From Paenibacillus lautus NBRC 15380 (GTDB taxonomy: Bacteria; Bacillota; Bacilli; Paenibacillales; Paenibacillaceae), in contig NZ_BIMF01000010.1 in NCBI RefSeq assembly GCF_004000945.1, positions 1 through 64,000 of the forward strand: a stretch of DNA of 64,000 bases, given 5' to 3'. The notes beneath the pieces are model-generated. The model did not search any database, was not told the origin of the DNA, and saw only the letters and a list, made by a program, of their open reading frames with translations. Below are positions 51,578 through 60,647 of this stretch, piece after piece. Within the stretch, counting starts at the first letter, position 1, and every line of letters begins with the position of its first letter. A program made the position numbers and the translations under genes.

Positions 51578-52495
51578 ATGGCTCGTACCGTCAAAGGCAC
51601 CCTGACGATCGAGGGACAGGAAATTCAAATTACGAATCCCGACAAACCGCTATGGCCGGAAGTCGGCATTACCAAAGCGATGTATCTGCAAAAGCTTGCG
51701 GCCATCTCCCCGTTCCTGCTCCGATACTGCCGGGGAAGGCTGCTCACGACCATCCGGTATCCGCACGGGGCCGAAGGCGAATCCTTCTATCAGAAAAATG
51801 CGCCGGAGCCGCTGCCGCCTTTTGTTCAGACCTATGTCCACGAAAATATTAACTACGTGCTGTTGAACGGACTGCCGGAGCTGCTCTGGCTGGGGAACCT
51901 GGCTGCGCTTGAGTTTCACCCTTCCCTGCATCTGGCAGGCAGCACTCTGCCCTGCGAATGGATGATTGATCTGGATCCTACGCTGCCGGAAGAGCCCCGG
52001 ATCATGGAGGCGACGGCGATTGTAGGGGACGTGCTGAGCTCCTTGGGCCTGTCCTCCGTCCCAAAAACCTCAGGCGCTACCGGGGTGCAGATCATCGTTC
52101 CGATTCCGGAAGGCATTACGTTCGATGAACTTCGTACGGTCGGCCAATTCGTGGGGCAATATGTAACCGAGAAGTTCCCTAAGCTGTTCACCATCGAACG
52201 GCTTAAAAAAAATCGCGGCGATAAGATCTACTTCGATTATCTTCAGCATTACAGCGGAAGGACACTCGCCGCTCCATATACCCCGCGGGCCCGGCGGCTT
52301 GGGACCGTCTCCACGCCGCTCACTTGGGACGAGGTCCGTCAGGATGTTTCTCCCACGGAATTTCATCTGCTGAACATTGAAGAACGGCTAAGAGAGAAGG
52401 GCGACCTGCTTCAGAGCCTGCCTCCCCAACCGATAGAGAACGTCATCCGACATCTGAAACCCCAAGGAAAGGGATCGTCAAAAAGGAAAGGATAA
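51578..52495 (+). CDS. LigD-type polymerase/primase domain protein
   Basis: 305 residues. Archaeo-eukaryotic-primase-like polymerase: EWMIDLDPT (DxD metal motif near residue 130), SGATGVQIIVPI (near 165) and YFDYLQHYSGRTLAAPY (near 225). It fills gaps and adds nucleotides at broken ends during joining. GGGGGTG site, 5 bases after the ligase stop. Its 3' end overlaps the convergent radical SAM gene by 18 bases. Confidence 0.92.
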   Translation: MARTVKGTLTIEGQEIQITNPDKPLWPEVGITKAMYLQKLAAISPFLLRYCRGRLLTTIRYPHGAEGESFYQKNAPEPLPPFVQTYVHENINYVLLNGLPELLWLGNLAALEFHPSLHLAGSTLPCEWMIDLDPTLPEEPRIMEATAIVGDVLSSLGLSSVPKTSGATGVQIIVPIPEGITFDELRTVGQFVGQYVTEKFPKLFTIERLKKNRGDKIYFDYLQHYSGRTLAAPYTPRARRLGTVSTPLTWDEVRQDVSPTEFHLLNIEERLREKGDLLQSLPPQPIENVIRHLKPQGKGSSKRKG

Positions 52496-53566
52496 CTGCT
52501 CAATATCCGGCATAAGCTCCTTGCCGGAGACTGGCGCTGCCGGTTGAGGCAGTTTCCTTGGCTGTGCAGGAGCAGCCAGGTCCCGGACTGAACGAAGATG
52601 ATCGCGAGCGCCTTCCTGTGTCCCGTTCTCTTGAGAAGTCCCGCTTGCGATCGTCCCGGATTCGCTCACTACAGCAGCAGATGCCCCCGTGGTCAGTCCA
52701 TTCAGCTCATATTCGTTCAGCAGCCTGGCTGCCATCGATTTGAAGGAACGTACGTAATGCTCTTCGGCATATGCGCCCTGTCCATATAACTCGCGGTAAG
52801 GCTGAACCACTTCGGGAAACTGGTGTTTAAGTGTTTCGATATACCATTTCTTCACGTCACGCGAGAGTCTCAGTAACGAGATCATAGCAAAAGAAACGCC
52901 CCTTACCTTCGCCTGCGACAAGAGATCCTTCAGTTCCGACTCCTTATCCGTCAAAAAGGGCAGCACAGGCGCCACAAACAAGCCCGTTCGTATGCCTGCA
53001 TCCGATAATCGGTGAATCGTATCGAGCCTGCCCTCCGGATGAGGCGATGCCGGCTCCAGCTTCCGGATGATGTCCCCATTCAGCGTGTTGAGACTGATGT
53101 TAACGGACACATTCTCCATCCGGGTCAATATGTCCAAATCCCTGAGCACGAGCGGAGAACGCGTTGTAATGCTCGTGGAGATGCGGTATTTAGCGAGCAG
53201 CTTCAGGCACTCCCGCGTAATATTCTCCTTGCCCTCGATCGGCTGATACGGATCGGTTGCCGTTCCAATCGTAACCTGTCCAATCGATCTGCGCATCGCT
53301 TCAATATCATAATCAAACTTCCTAGCCGCACTCGATAACTGCTTCTCCAGCGCTTCGGCTGCATTCGACTTCATAAAGATATGGTGCTGAAACTCATCTT
53401 CCGCCCCCATACCGATAAAGGATTGAAAAGCGCGGGCATAACAAAAGCTGCATCCATGCCCGCATCCGCGGTACGGATTGATGGACCAATCGAAGGGCAT
53501 CCTCTCCTCCTTTACTCTGTTTAAAGTCTGTTTGGTCGTTATCCGTTCATATAACGTACGAGCCAC
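52478..53566 (-). CDS. Radical SAM protein, Rv2578c family
   Basis: 362 residues from GTG 53566 (GGGGAGG 7 bases upstream; frame open to 53626). The iron-sulfur cluster motif is NPYRGCGHGCSFCYAR (C-x3-C-x2-C, residues about 30-45), and the barrel has TATDPYQPIEG. The C-terminus (from about 300) is Ser/Ala/Pro-rich and not conserved. These proteins resemble the DNA photoproduct lyase SplB, but the reaction of the Rv2578c family is unknown. It converges on the LigD polymerase gene. Confidence 0.85.
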   Translation of the reverse strand: MARTLYERITTKQTLNRVKEERMPFDWSINPYRGCGHGCSFCYARAFQSFIGMGAEDEFQHHIFMKSNAAEALEKQLSSAARKFDYDIEAMRRSIGQVTIGTATDPYQPIEGKENITRECLKLLAKYRISTSITTRSPLVLRDLDILTRMENVSVNISLNTLNGDIIRKLEPASPHPEGRLDTIHRLSDAGIRTGLFVAPVLPFLTDKESELKDLLSQAKVRGVSFAMISLLRLSRDVKKWYIETLKHQFPEVVQPYRELYGQGAYAEEHYVRSFKSMAARLLNEYELNGLTTGASAAVVSESGTIASGTSQENGTQEGARDHLRSVRDLAAPAQPRKLPQPAAPVSGKELMPDIEQLSFPF

Positions 53567-53699
53567 TCCTCTTCCTCCCCTCTGATCCTGTATTACTGTA
53601 TTTTGAACTATTATATATTTTAACAAACATATGTTCTTATTATAAGTGGATTTTACTGGATTTACAAATCAACCTCCAGCAACGCTTCATCATAATCGG

Positions 53700-53728
53700 T
53701 TGAACTTGGTCCAATTACGCTTTATAAT
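53700..53728 (+). promoter_or_regulatory. Promoter of the TetR gene
   Basis: TTGAAC (53700-53705), 17 bases, TATAAT (53723-53728), followed 3 bases later by a long palindrome. Confidence 0.75.
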
Positions 53729-53731
53729 TAT

Positions 53732-53751
53732 TATATATCATATGATATATA
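53732..53751. promoter_or_regulatory. 20-base perfect palindrome, probable TetR operator
   Basis: TATATATCAT ATGATATATA, just downstream of the -10 box of the TetR gene, where a bound dimer would block transcription: autoregulation inferred. Confidence 0.7.
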
Positions 53752-53795
53752 TCAATTGTTCTACATATAATTAATCCAAGGAGTTGCAGACAGCC

Positions 53796-54371
53796 ATGGC
53801 ACCGAAAACGAAGTTCACCAAACAGGATATCGTGCTAGCTGCATTTGACATTGCCAAGACCGATGGAATCGAGTCCATTACGATTCGTAAAGTAGCTGAA
53901 CGTCTGGGCAGCTCCATCGCGCCGATCTATGTCAATTTCAACGATGCTGAAGAACTGGTTCAACAGGTCGTCGAAAAGGCCCTTCAGGTGGCCAGAGGAT
54001 TGATTACAGAGCAGCAATCCGGGCAGCCGTTCCGGGATATCGGCATGGCAAGTCTCCGATTCGCCAAGGAATACCCTGTGCTCTACCGGGATTTGATTAT
54101 GAAGAACAATCCCCATATGAAGAATACCCCGGAACAAATTCGTGAGATTATCGTGTTGATGAAGCAGGACCCGGAGCTTGCGGGATTCTCTGATCAGGAG
54201 CTGCAATCTATTTTATTGAAAATGCAAACCTTTCAGACAGGTCTATGTGTCATGCTAGCCAATGATCTGTTCACGGAGAGTATGGATGACAGCAAGATGA
54301 TCCATATGATGGACGAAGCCGCTGAAGATTTCATACGTGCCGCTCGTTTGCGGAAACAGCAGGAGAAGTGA
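53796..54371 (+). CDS. TetR-family transcriptional regulator
   Basis: 191 residues. The N-terminal HTH is IVLAAFDIAKTDGIESITIRKVAERLGSSIAPIYVNF (key helix residues about 10-45). The C-terminal helical domain is ligand-binding type. The ATG at 53796 is 12 bases after AAGGAG. The serine hydrolase gene begins 49 bases downstream and is the likely target. Confidence 0.9.
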   Translation: MAPKTKFTKQDIVLAAFDIAKTDGIESITIRKVAERLGSSIAPIYVNFNDAEELVQQVVEKALQVARGLITEQQSGQPFRDIGMASLRFAKEYPVLYRDLIMKNNPHMKNTPEQIREIIVLMKQDPELAGFSDQELQSILLKMQTFQTGLCVMLANDLFTESMDDSKMIHMMDEAAEDFIRAARLRKQQEK

Positions 54372-54420
54372 AGCTGTATAAGGCATCGATAAATAACAGT
54401 CTGTGGGAGGTATATGGTGA

Positions 54421-55491
54421 ATGGGAAGATCCCTGGAGCAGTCACTTCTGGATGAATGGTTGGCTCGGCTCGCCAATAAAAGGAATGTGTTTAGCACGGT
54501 TTTATGCGTTGAGGACCAGGAGCAATCCCTGTCCCTTGTCAGCAGCGGCGGGGAGATGCAGACTGAGGACCGCTATTTCATTGCCAGCGTGACCAAATTG
54601 TACGTGACAGCCGTGCTTTTGAAATTACGGGCGGAGCAGCGGATTGGGCTCGATGATCCAATCGGCAGATACCTTTCAAAAGAGATCATGGCGGGACTCC
54701 ATATGATGGAGAACAGGGATTACACCGAAGAAATCACGGTCAAACAGTTAATGTCCAATACGTCAGGCATCCCGGATTATTTTTCCGGGGACGTCTTCTC
54801 GGATCTCATCGCCGGGCATGATCAGGCTTGGAGTCTGGACAAAACATTGAATGCGGCCAGACGGCAAAAGCCCAAATTCAAACCTGGCCAAAGAAATAAA
54901 GCCCAATATTCCGACACCAACTATAGGCTGCTTGGACAAATGATCGAGAATATCAAGGGCGAATCCATTCAGAGCGTATTCAAGGAGTACATCTTCGACA
55001 AGCTGAATCTGACACAGACGTATTTTTTCGATGATCCCGAGGATACCAGCCCCGTTCCTTTCTATTATAAGAAAAAGCGTTTGGACCTTCCTCTATACAT
55101 GGCGTCCATCGGAACGGAAGGCGGCATTGTCTCAACGGCAAGGGAAACGATGATATTCCTGCGCTCCTTTTTTAGCGGGGATTTGTTTCCGATCAGCGAT
55201 TTGGATGAGCTTCAGAGGCAATGGAATTTTCTATGGGCACCTGGCCCCTTCTTCTATGGCATCGGCATTTCAAGACAGCCGCTCTCTCCATTCGGCCTGA
55301 GACGAGGACTTATCGGTCACTGGGGGCAATCCGGCGCATTTGCCTTCCATCACCCCGAATCAGGTCTCTATTTCACCGGAACCGTGAATCAGGCCGTCGG
55401 ACAATCAGCGGCAGTGCAGGCGATGACAAGAATCATTCGTCAATATGGGCGGGAGAAGAAGGCGCTTCGCTTGCACGCAGATGCCCCTTAA
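54421..55491 (+). CDS. Serine hydrolase of the class C beta-lactamase family
   Basis: 356 residues. Catalytic motifs: SVTK (SxxK nucleophile, near residue 59) and YSDTNY (Y-x-N type, near 162), then HWGQSGAFA (near 300) in place of the KTG. No signal peptide, so probably cytosolic. Family members include esterases and D-aminopeptidases. GGGAGG upstream. It is the second gene after TetR and probably under its control. Confidence 0.85.
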   Translation: MGRSLEQSLLDEWLARLANKRNVFSTVLCVEDQEQSLSLVSSGGEMQTEDRYFIASVTKLYVTAVLLKLRAEQRIGLDDPIGRYLSKEIMAGLHMMENRDYTEEITVKQLMSNTSGIPDYFSGDVFSDLIAGHDQAWSLDKTLNAARRQKPKFKPGQRNKAQYSDTNYRLLGQMIENIKGESIQSVFKEYIFDKLNLTQTYFFDDPEDTSPVPFYYKKKRLDLPLYMASIGTEGGIVSTARETMIFLRSFFSGDLFPISDLDELQRQWNFLWAPGPFFYGIGISRQPLSPFGLRRGLIGHWGQSGAFAFHHPESGLYFTGTVNQAVGQSAAVQAMTRIIRQYGREKKALRLHADAP

Positions 55492-55496
55492 ACAAA

Positions 55497-55541
55497 AAAA
55501 TGTTCCACCCGTGTTAACTCTCAACATGGGTGGAACATAAC
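55497..55541. terminator. Bidirectional terminator between hydrolase and yitT-like gene
   Basis: Stem ATGTTCCACCCGTGTT / AACATGGGTGGAACAT with A7 at left; right side AACACTTC. Confidence 0.82.
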
Positions 55542-55553
55542 ACTTCATGGTTA

Positions 55554-56471
55554 TTAATGAATGGCCTTCTTCTTAAAGCGGCCGCCCTTCACATCATGGA
55601 TGTTCCCGATGGCGACAAAAGCCTGGGAATCCCAATCTTCCACGATCGATTTGAGTTTGGCTTCTTCCAGACGGGTAATGACAACAAAGATAACCTTCTT
55701 GCTGTCCCCGGAATAAGCGCCCTCTCCATCCAGATAGGTTACGCCGCGTCCCAAACGTTGGGTCAGCGCATCACCGATCTCCTTATGCTTATCACTGATA
55801 ATCCAAACCGATTTGGATTGATCAATGCCTTCGATTGTAATGTCAATCAGTTTAAACGCCAGGTAATAAGCAATCAACGAGTACATGGCATGATCCCAAC
55901 CGAAAATAAATCCAGCGCTGCCAAGAATAAATACGTTAATGAACATTACGATTTCGCCGACAGAGAACGGTGTCTTCTTGTTGATCAGAATGGCTACGAT
56001 TTCCGTACCGTCCAAGGAGCCGCCGGACCGGATAACAAGACCAACCCCGATACCAAGCAGAACGCCGCCGAACACGGCCGCAAGCAGCGGATCGATGGTG
56101 ATCGGATCGACGGGATGCAGAAAATAAGTTCCAATGGACATGATCACTACGGCGAACAGCGTGGATAATGCAAAGGTTTTCCCGATTTGTTTATACCCCA
56201 TAAACAAAAATGGAAGGTTGAACAATGTCAGGAATATACCTAGCGGAACATTGGTGATATGGGAAACCATAATGGATACGCCGGTAATGCCCCCATCAAT
56301 TATTTTGTTGGGTACCAGAAAGATCTCCAGCCCTACTGCCATCAGTACCGCACCGAAAGTTAAGAACACCAGACGACGGAGAAGCTTCAAGGTGGTTGAG
56401 CCTGCCTTGGGATTCTCCGGCTTCTGCTGCTCCGCTTTCACTGGCGCAAGAATCTTCACATCACTTGACAT
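55554..56471 (-). CDS. YitT-family membrane protein
   Basis: 305 residues. About five to six hydrophobic spans (from residue 30) with DUF161/YitT signature FLVPNKIIDGGITGVSIM and GGSLDGTEIVAILI, then a C-terminal cytosolic DUF2179 domain (GRGVTYLDGEGAYSGDSKKVIFVVITRLE). Function unknown; often transporter-like. A longer hydrophilic N-terminus (about 30 residues) precedes the first span. Site GGGGGAG. Confidence 0.9.
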   Translation of the reverse strand: MSSDVKILAPVKAEQQKPENPKAGSTTLKLLRRLVFLTFGAVLMAVGLEIFLVPNKIIDGGITGVSIMVSHITNVPLGIFLTLFNLPFLFMGYKQIGKTFALSTLFAVVIMSIGTYFLHPVDPITIDPLLAAVFGGVLLGIGVGLVIRSGGSLDGTEIVAILINKKTPFSVGEIVMFINVFILGSAGFIFGWDHAMYSLIAYYLAFKLIDITIEGIDQSKSVWIISDKHKEIGDALTQRLGRGVTYLDGEGAYSGDSKKVIFVVITRLEEAKLKSIVEDWDSQAFVAIGNIHDVKGGRFKKKAIH

Positions 56472-56639
56472 AAATCTCCCCCGTTCAACTTATGAAAGCT
56501 AAGCTAATTTATATTTATAAGTGAAACCCTTATAAATATTCTATCATATAAACAAAAGCTGGACATAGTCTTTTCGCAGTTTATCCTGCTTTTTACTCGG
56601 ATTTCCGTCATTCTCACATCTCATGTAAGTTATTCCTTT

Positions 56640-58070
56640 TTATAGTAAGGGTGACAGCATCCTGCACAAAATTTCGGCTGCTCTCTGCCATCTTCCGCGC
56701 TGACGAAATACCTCCGCGTCAATCAGTCGGCTCTGTTTGAGATCCTCCTTAAAATCCGAAACCAACCGTTCTATGGGGGGCTGATCAAACAGTACGGCTG
56801 TCAGCTCGAAATTACAGAAGAAACTCCGCATATCCATATTCGCCGTACCGACCGAGCCGAGAAGCTCGTCCACAATGAGCACCTTGGCATGGATGAACCC
56901 TTTTTCATACTCGTAGAAAGTAACTCCCGCTGCCAGCAGCTCTTCCACGTAGGACAAGCTTGCCATCTTCACAAAGCGGGAATCGGCACGATCCGGAATA
57001 ATGATCCGTACATCCACACCGCTCACCGCTGCCGTCTTCAGCGCCTCATATATCCCTTCATCGGGAATGAAATATGGCGTTGTGATCCATATCCGCTCTT
57101 TGGCCACGGAAATCGCACCGAAGCACATCTCCTGGATGGCATTCCAGTTCAGATCCGGTCCGCTGCTCAATATTTGCACCTGCTCCTTCCCCGTGCATTG
57201 ATGCTTCGGGAACAGCCCGAAATCCGCAATGCGCTCTCCGGATGCAAGCTTCCAATCGTGCAGAAACACATTTTGCAGGAAGTACACCGCATCTCCCTTT
57301 ACTTCCAGATGCGTATCGCGCCAGTAGCCCATTTTCGGGTATTCCCCCAGATAGTCGTCCCCGACGTTAATCCCGCCAAGAAAACCGATTATGCCGTCCA
57401 CCACGACGATTTTACGGTGATTCCGGTAATTGATTCTGCGGCTGAACATCGAAACCATGGCGGGCAGGAAGAAATAGAACTCCACCCCCGATTCCTTGAA
57501 CCGCTGAATGAACGTTTTCTTGAGTTTATAACTGCCCAGCCCGTCACAAACCAGGCGTACCTTCACGCCTTCTCGCGCCTTTCGAATCATGACATCCTGA
57601 AACTTCGTGCCGATCCGGTCATGACGAAAGATATAGAACTCCACATGGATGTGGTGTTTGGCCTGTTCCATAGCGCTCAACATAGCAGCATAAGTCTCTT
57701 CCCCGTCCGTCAATACGCGGCTCTGATTACACCCCGTGATCGGACTCTCCGACAAGTGATTGAGCAGATTGAACAAACGGTCATTATGATGAAAACCGGC
57801 ATTGTTCATACCTTCCTTGTGCCGGACAACAGCGGCCCGATCCCAGAGATGCCCCCTGAGCTCCTGAAACAGTCTGGAGCCCCGCTTGCGAATCTTCAAC
57901 CGTTTCTGATAGTCCCTTGCCACAAAGAAATAGAGTACAAACCCGATCAATGGGAGGCAAAATAAAATAAACAGCCATGCCACGGCTTTGGACGGATTCC
58001 GAAACTCCAGCAGCAGCACTGCAACCATCTGCAAAATAAAAATAATAAGTGCAACCAGAAGCCACACCAT
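56640..58070 (-). CDS. cls: Cardiolipin synthase
   Basis: 476 residues. Two N-terminal membrane spans, then two phospholipase-D motifs: NHRKIVVVDGIIGFLGG (HxK(x4)D, about residue 223) and IHAKVLIVDELLGSVGT (about residue 397). Also MRSFFCNFE after the second. It joins two phosphatidylglycerols to cardiolipin. GAGGAGG site. Monocistronic. Confidence 0.95.
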   Translation of the reverse strand: MVWLLVALIIFILQMVAVLLLEFRNPSKAVAWLFILFCLPLIGFVLYFFVARDYQKRLKIRKRGSRLFQELRGHLWDRAAVVRHKEGMNNAGFHHNDRLFNLLNHLSESPITGCNQSRVLTDGEETYAAMLSAMEQAKHHIHVEFYIFRHDRIGTKFQDVMIRKAREGVKVRLVCDGLGSYKLKKTFIQRFKESGVEFYFFLPAMVSMFSRRINYRNHRKIVVVDGIIGFLGGINVGDDYLGEYPKMGYWRDTHLEVKGDAVYFLQNVFLHDWKLASGERIADFGLFPKHQCTGKEQVQILSSGPDLNWNAIQEMCFGAISVAKERIWITTPYFIPDEGIYEALKTAAVSGVDVRIIIPDRADSRFVKMASLSYVEELLAAGVTFYEYEKGFIHAKVLIVDELLGSVGTANMDMRSFFCNFELTAVLFDQPPIERLVSDFKEDLKQSRLIDAEVFRQRGRWQRAAEILCRMLSPLL

Positions 58071-58308
58071 ACCGGCAGCCTCCTCACCATGAAGAATAGT
58101 GGTATTTTGAACCGAATAACTACACTACATCATTGACCAATTTCATATGTATTTATTCAATTACCCAATGCAGCACCATACTGAATAAGTTCTCTTATCT
58201 AATAATTTTTGACATGTTCTTCGAAAGAATAGAATACATACTAGATAAGGAGCTGGCCAAGTCTAGCGGGTACCATGATCCACAAACGATGTATGGAAGG
58301 GAGATGCC

Positions 58309-59280
58309 ATGAAAACCACACACCGTAAACAACGCTTAACCCTGCTGGTGCTTCGGGATGCCCAGCATTCAGTCAAACAGATCCATCTGTCCAAGCCTCT
58401 CATGATAGCGGTGCCCGCGGCCGCTATTTTGTCCATCGCCGGACTGATCGTTTCCCTGCAAATCCAGTCGGCTCAAACGATCTCGGGTCTGGAGCAGCAG
58501 CTGATGCTGAAAAGCCTGGAAGCTTTAAAGATGGAAGTGACAGTTACCGACAAGGAAGAAGCCATAGAACGCCTAAACAAAGCTATCATTCAGCTGTCGG
58601 GTGAAGCAGAGCAAACGAAGGTCCAGATGGAGCGCGTTCAGCAGCTGGAGCAGGAGCTTCAGCAGTTTATTCAGAAGCACGGCAGCTTGTCAGGACAGAC
58701 CTCCTCCATCACAGCGGAGGATAAGCAGCATGTCGGAGGGGAATTCATTGCCGTTCATGAGAATGAAATGTTAAGTCTCGCAAGGGAGACCCATGATGAT
58801 TTCGAGGAGATTCAGCAGTTGATTTCACGCATGGAGCGTCATATTCCGCGCACGCTGGATCAAGCCCAGGAGACCCAAGAGAAACGTGAAGGCACGCCCT
58901 CTCTATGGCCAACCACCTCTAAACGGCTGACATCGAATTTCGGTTATCGGAGCGATCCTTTTACCGGGCGTTCGGCCTATCATGCCGGCATCGATATTGC
59001 CGGTAAAACCGGCGATCCCATCTATGCTGCAGGTGCCGGTGAGGTGACGGCAGCGGAACGCAGCGGAGCCCGAGGGCTTTATATCGTGGTCAAACATCCG
59101 AATGGTCTGGAGACCTGGTACATGCATCTGGACAGTCTGGACGTGTCGGTAGGCGATCATGTCGATCAAGGTGAAGCCATTGGCAAGCTGGGATCCTCCG
59201 GGCGAAGCACAGGCCCTCATCTTCATTTCCAGGTCGTCAAAAACAACCAGACGATTGACCCGTTGCCTTATCTGCAGTAA
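58309..59280 (+). CDS. M23-family metallopeptidase with coiled coil
   Basis: 323 residues. One N-terminal membrane span (MIAVPAAAILSIAGLIV, residues 30-46) with a short cytosolic lead. A coiled coil spans residues about 60-130 (AIERLNKAIIQLSGEAEQTK, VQQLEQELQQ). A C-terminal LytM domain has HAGIDIAGKTG (HxxxD) and THLHF-type HLHFQV (near 305), the zinc ligands. It hydrolyses peptidoglycan cross-links outside the membrane. It is followed by a bactofilin gene 33 bases away. Confidence 0.9.
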   Translation: MKTTHRKQRLTLLVLRDAQHSVKQIHLSKPLMIAVPAAAILSIAGLIVSLQIQSAQTISGLEQQLMLKSLEALKMEVTVTDKEEAIERLNKAIIQLSGEAEQTKVQMERVQQLEQELQQFIQKHGSLSGQTSSITAEDKQHVGGEFIAVHENEMLSLARETHDDFEEIQQLISRMERHIPRTLDQAQETQEKREGTPSLWPTTSKRLTSNFGYRSDPFTGRSAYHAGIDIAGKTGDPIYAAGAGEVTAAERSGARGLYIVVKHPNGLETWYMHLDSLDVSVGDHVDQGEAIGKLGSSGRSTGPHLHFQVVKNNQTIDPLPYLQ

Positions 59281-59313
59281 ACACCATCCATTCATGATGA
59301 GGAGGAATGTAAT

Positions 59314-59733
59314 ATGAAAAAGAAAAACAAGAACAAGCGGGCTTCCCAGCGAACGGATACGCTAATTGGACCAGGAAGCGAAGTTGAGGGCGTGCTGCAA
59401 TGCGAGGAAAACCTGCGGATTGACGGCCGCTTTAACGGCTCCATTGAAAGCCAAGGCTGTGTCACCATCGGCGAAGAAGCGATTGCCCGCTCCAATATCT
59501 CCGCTCGGGAAGTCATCGTCGCCGGCAAGGTGTACGGCGATGTGACGGCGGAAAACAAACTGACTATTACGCCTACCGGGCAAATGTATGGGGATGTTTA
59601 CGCCGCTTCCCTAATCGTTATGGAAGGCGGACTCCTAAATGGAGCTAGCCGAATGGAGCATCAAACCTCCAGTCAAGAACCTGCGGAGTCAACGGACACC
59701 ACACTGCCGCTCCAGCGCTCGGAAGCAGGTTAA
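59314..59733 (+). CDS. Bactofilin-family polymer-forming protein
   Basis: 139 residues. The bactofilin beta-solenoid core (DTLIGPGSEVEGVLQ, RIDGRFNGSIESQGCVTIGEEA, GKVYGDVTAENKLTITPTGQ) has the repeating GxxxG pattern, flanked by a basic N-terminal tail (MKKKNKNKR) and an acidic, disordered C-terminus. Bactofilins form cytoskeletal filaments that locate wall enzymes. GAGGAGG site. The pair with an M23 peptidase is a known arrangement. Confidence 0.92.
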   Translation: MKKKNKNKRASQRTDTLIGPGSEVEGVLQCEENLRIDGRFNGSIESQGCVTIGEEAIARSNISAREVIVAGKVYGDVTAENKLTITPTGQMYGDVYAASLIVMEGGLLNGASRMEHQTSSQEPAESTDTTLPLQRSEAG

Positions 59734-59808
59734 CCCAGCATATGGACGGCGACCACCCGAACCCGGCAGTTTTATATCGATCGGCCCGTTCTTTCAGCCG
59801 ACATAATG

Positions 59809-59862
59809 AAAGAGCCCCTTCCCATCCTGTGATTCACACGGACAGAAGGAGCTCTTTTCTTA
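59809..59862. terminator. Bidirectional terminator between bactofilin and ABC permease genes
   Basis: Stem AAAGAGCCCCTTC / GAAGGAGCTCTTT around an inner CCTGTGATTCACACGG hairpin, with TTCTT at right. Confidence 0.75.
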
Positions 59863-59870
59863 ACTATATG

Positions 59871-60647
59871 TTAGGCTGCCACGTCTCTCTTCGTAAAGAC
59901 CAACCAAGAGATGAGCATGAACAACAAGCAATAAACAACCAGAATCGTGATGGAAAAACCCAGCCCTACTCCCCCCGGTCCGACAGGCGACTGGATATAG
60001 CCGCTCAGGTCGGTGTGGAGAAAGAGTAAATACTTCGCCCATTCAAACCGCTCCGGATTAAAGATAAAACCGAAAATATCCTTGGTGAACAGGACCAGCA
60101 GCGATAATCCAATCGCCAGACCGCCAGAACGAAATACCGTAGAGAGCATAAACGCAATCAGCGAGATGACCAGTGCTTGGATCGTATCCGTCAGCAGGAG
60201 AAGCAGCGAGTTGTTCATCGACGATCCCTCGAATCCATTCGATAATCCGGTGTTGCCGGAGAACAAGAGCAGCGACATGGCGATCCCCACCACGGCCGTG
60301 ATTCCTGCACAGAGCAGACCGAATAGAATCAGGGAGGTGAATTTAGACAACAGAATCTTCCCTCGGCTCCACGGCCGAATCAGCAGCAATTTGATGGTGC
60401 CTCCGGCAAACTCCCCGGCCACGATGTCCGCCGCGACGATCACCGTAAATATCGTACTTAGGTAGATGGTAAAACTCTCCGTCCATGTAAATACGGTCCA
60501 GACATCCATCGGCGCATTCGTAAAGTACAGCATGGTAGGCATGGCCGCATTAAACAATAGAAGAATCCCCAGCATGACCCATGTCCGTATGCGATAGTAA
60601 ATTTTCATATTCTCATTGGCAACAAGACGGGTAAAGTTATTCAACAA
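59871..60647 (-). CDS. ABC-2 type transporter permease
   Basis: 258 residues with six membrane spans and a conserved GEFAGGTIKLLLIRPWSRG loop (residues about 78-96). TTG start after GGGAGGGGG. Its start overlaps the last codons of the ATPase gene by 11 bases (60637 to 60647), so translation is coupled. Substrate unknown. Confidence 0.9.
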   Translation of the reverse strand: MLNNFTRLVANENMKIYYRIRTWVMLGILLLFNAAMPTMLYFTNAPMDVWTVFTWTESFTIYLSTIFTVIVAADIVAGEFAGGTIKLLLIRPWSRGKILLSKFTSLILFGLLCAGITAVVGIAMSLLLFSGNTGLSNGFEGSSMNNSLLLLLTDTIQALVISLIAFMLSTVFRSGGLAIGLSLLVLFTKDIFGFIFNPERFEWAKYLLFLHTDLSGYIQSPVGPGGVGLGFSITILVVYCLLFMLISWLVFTKRDVAA

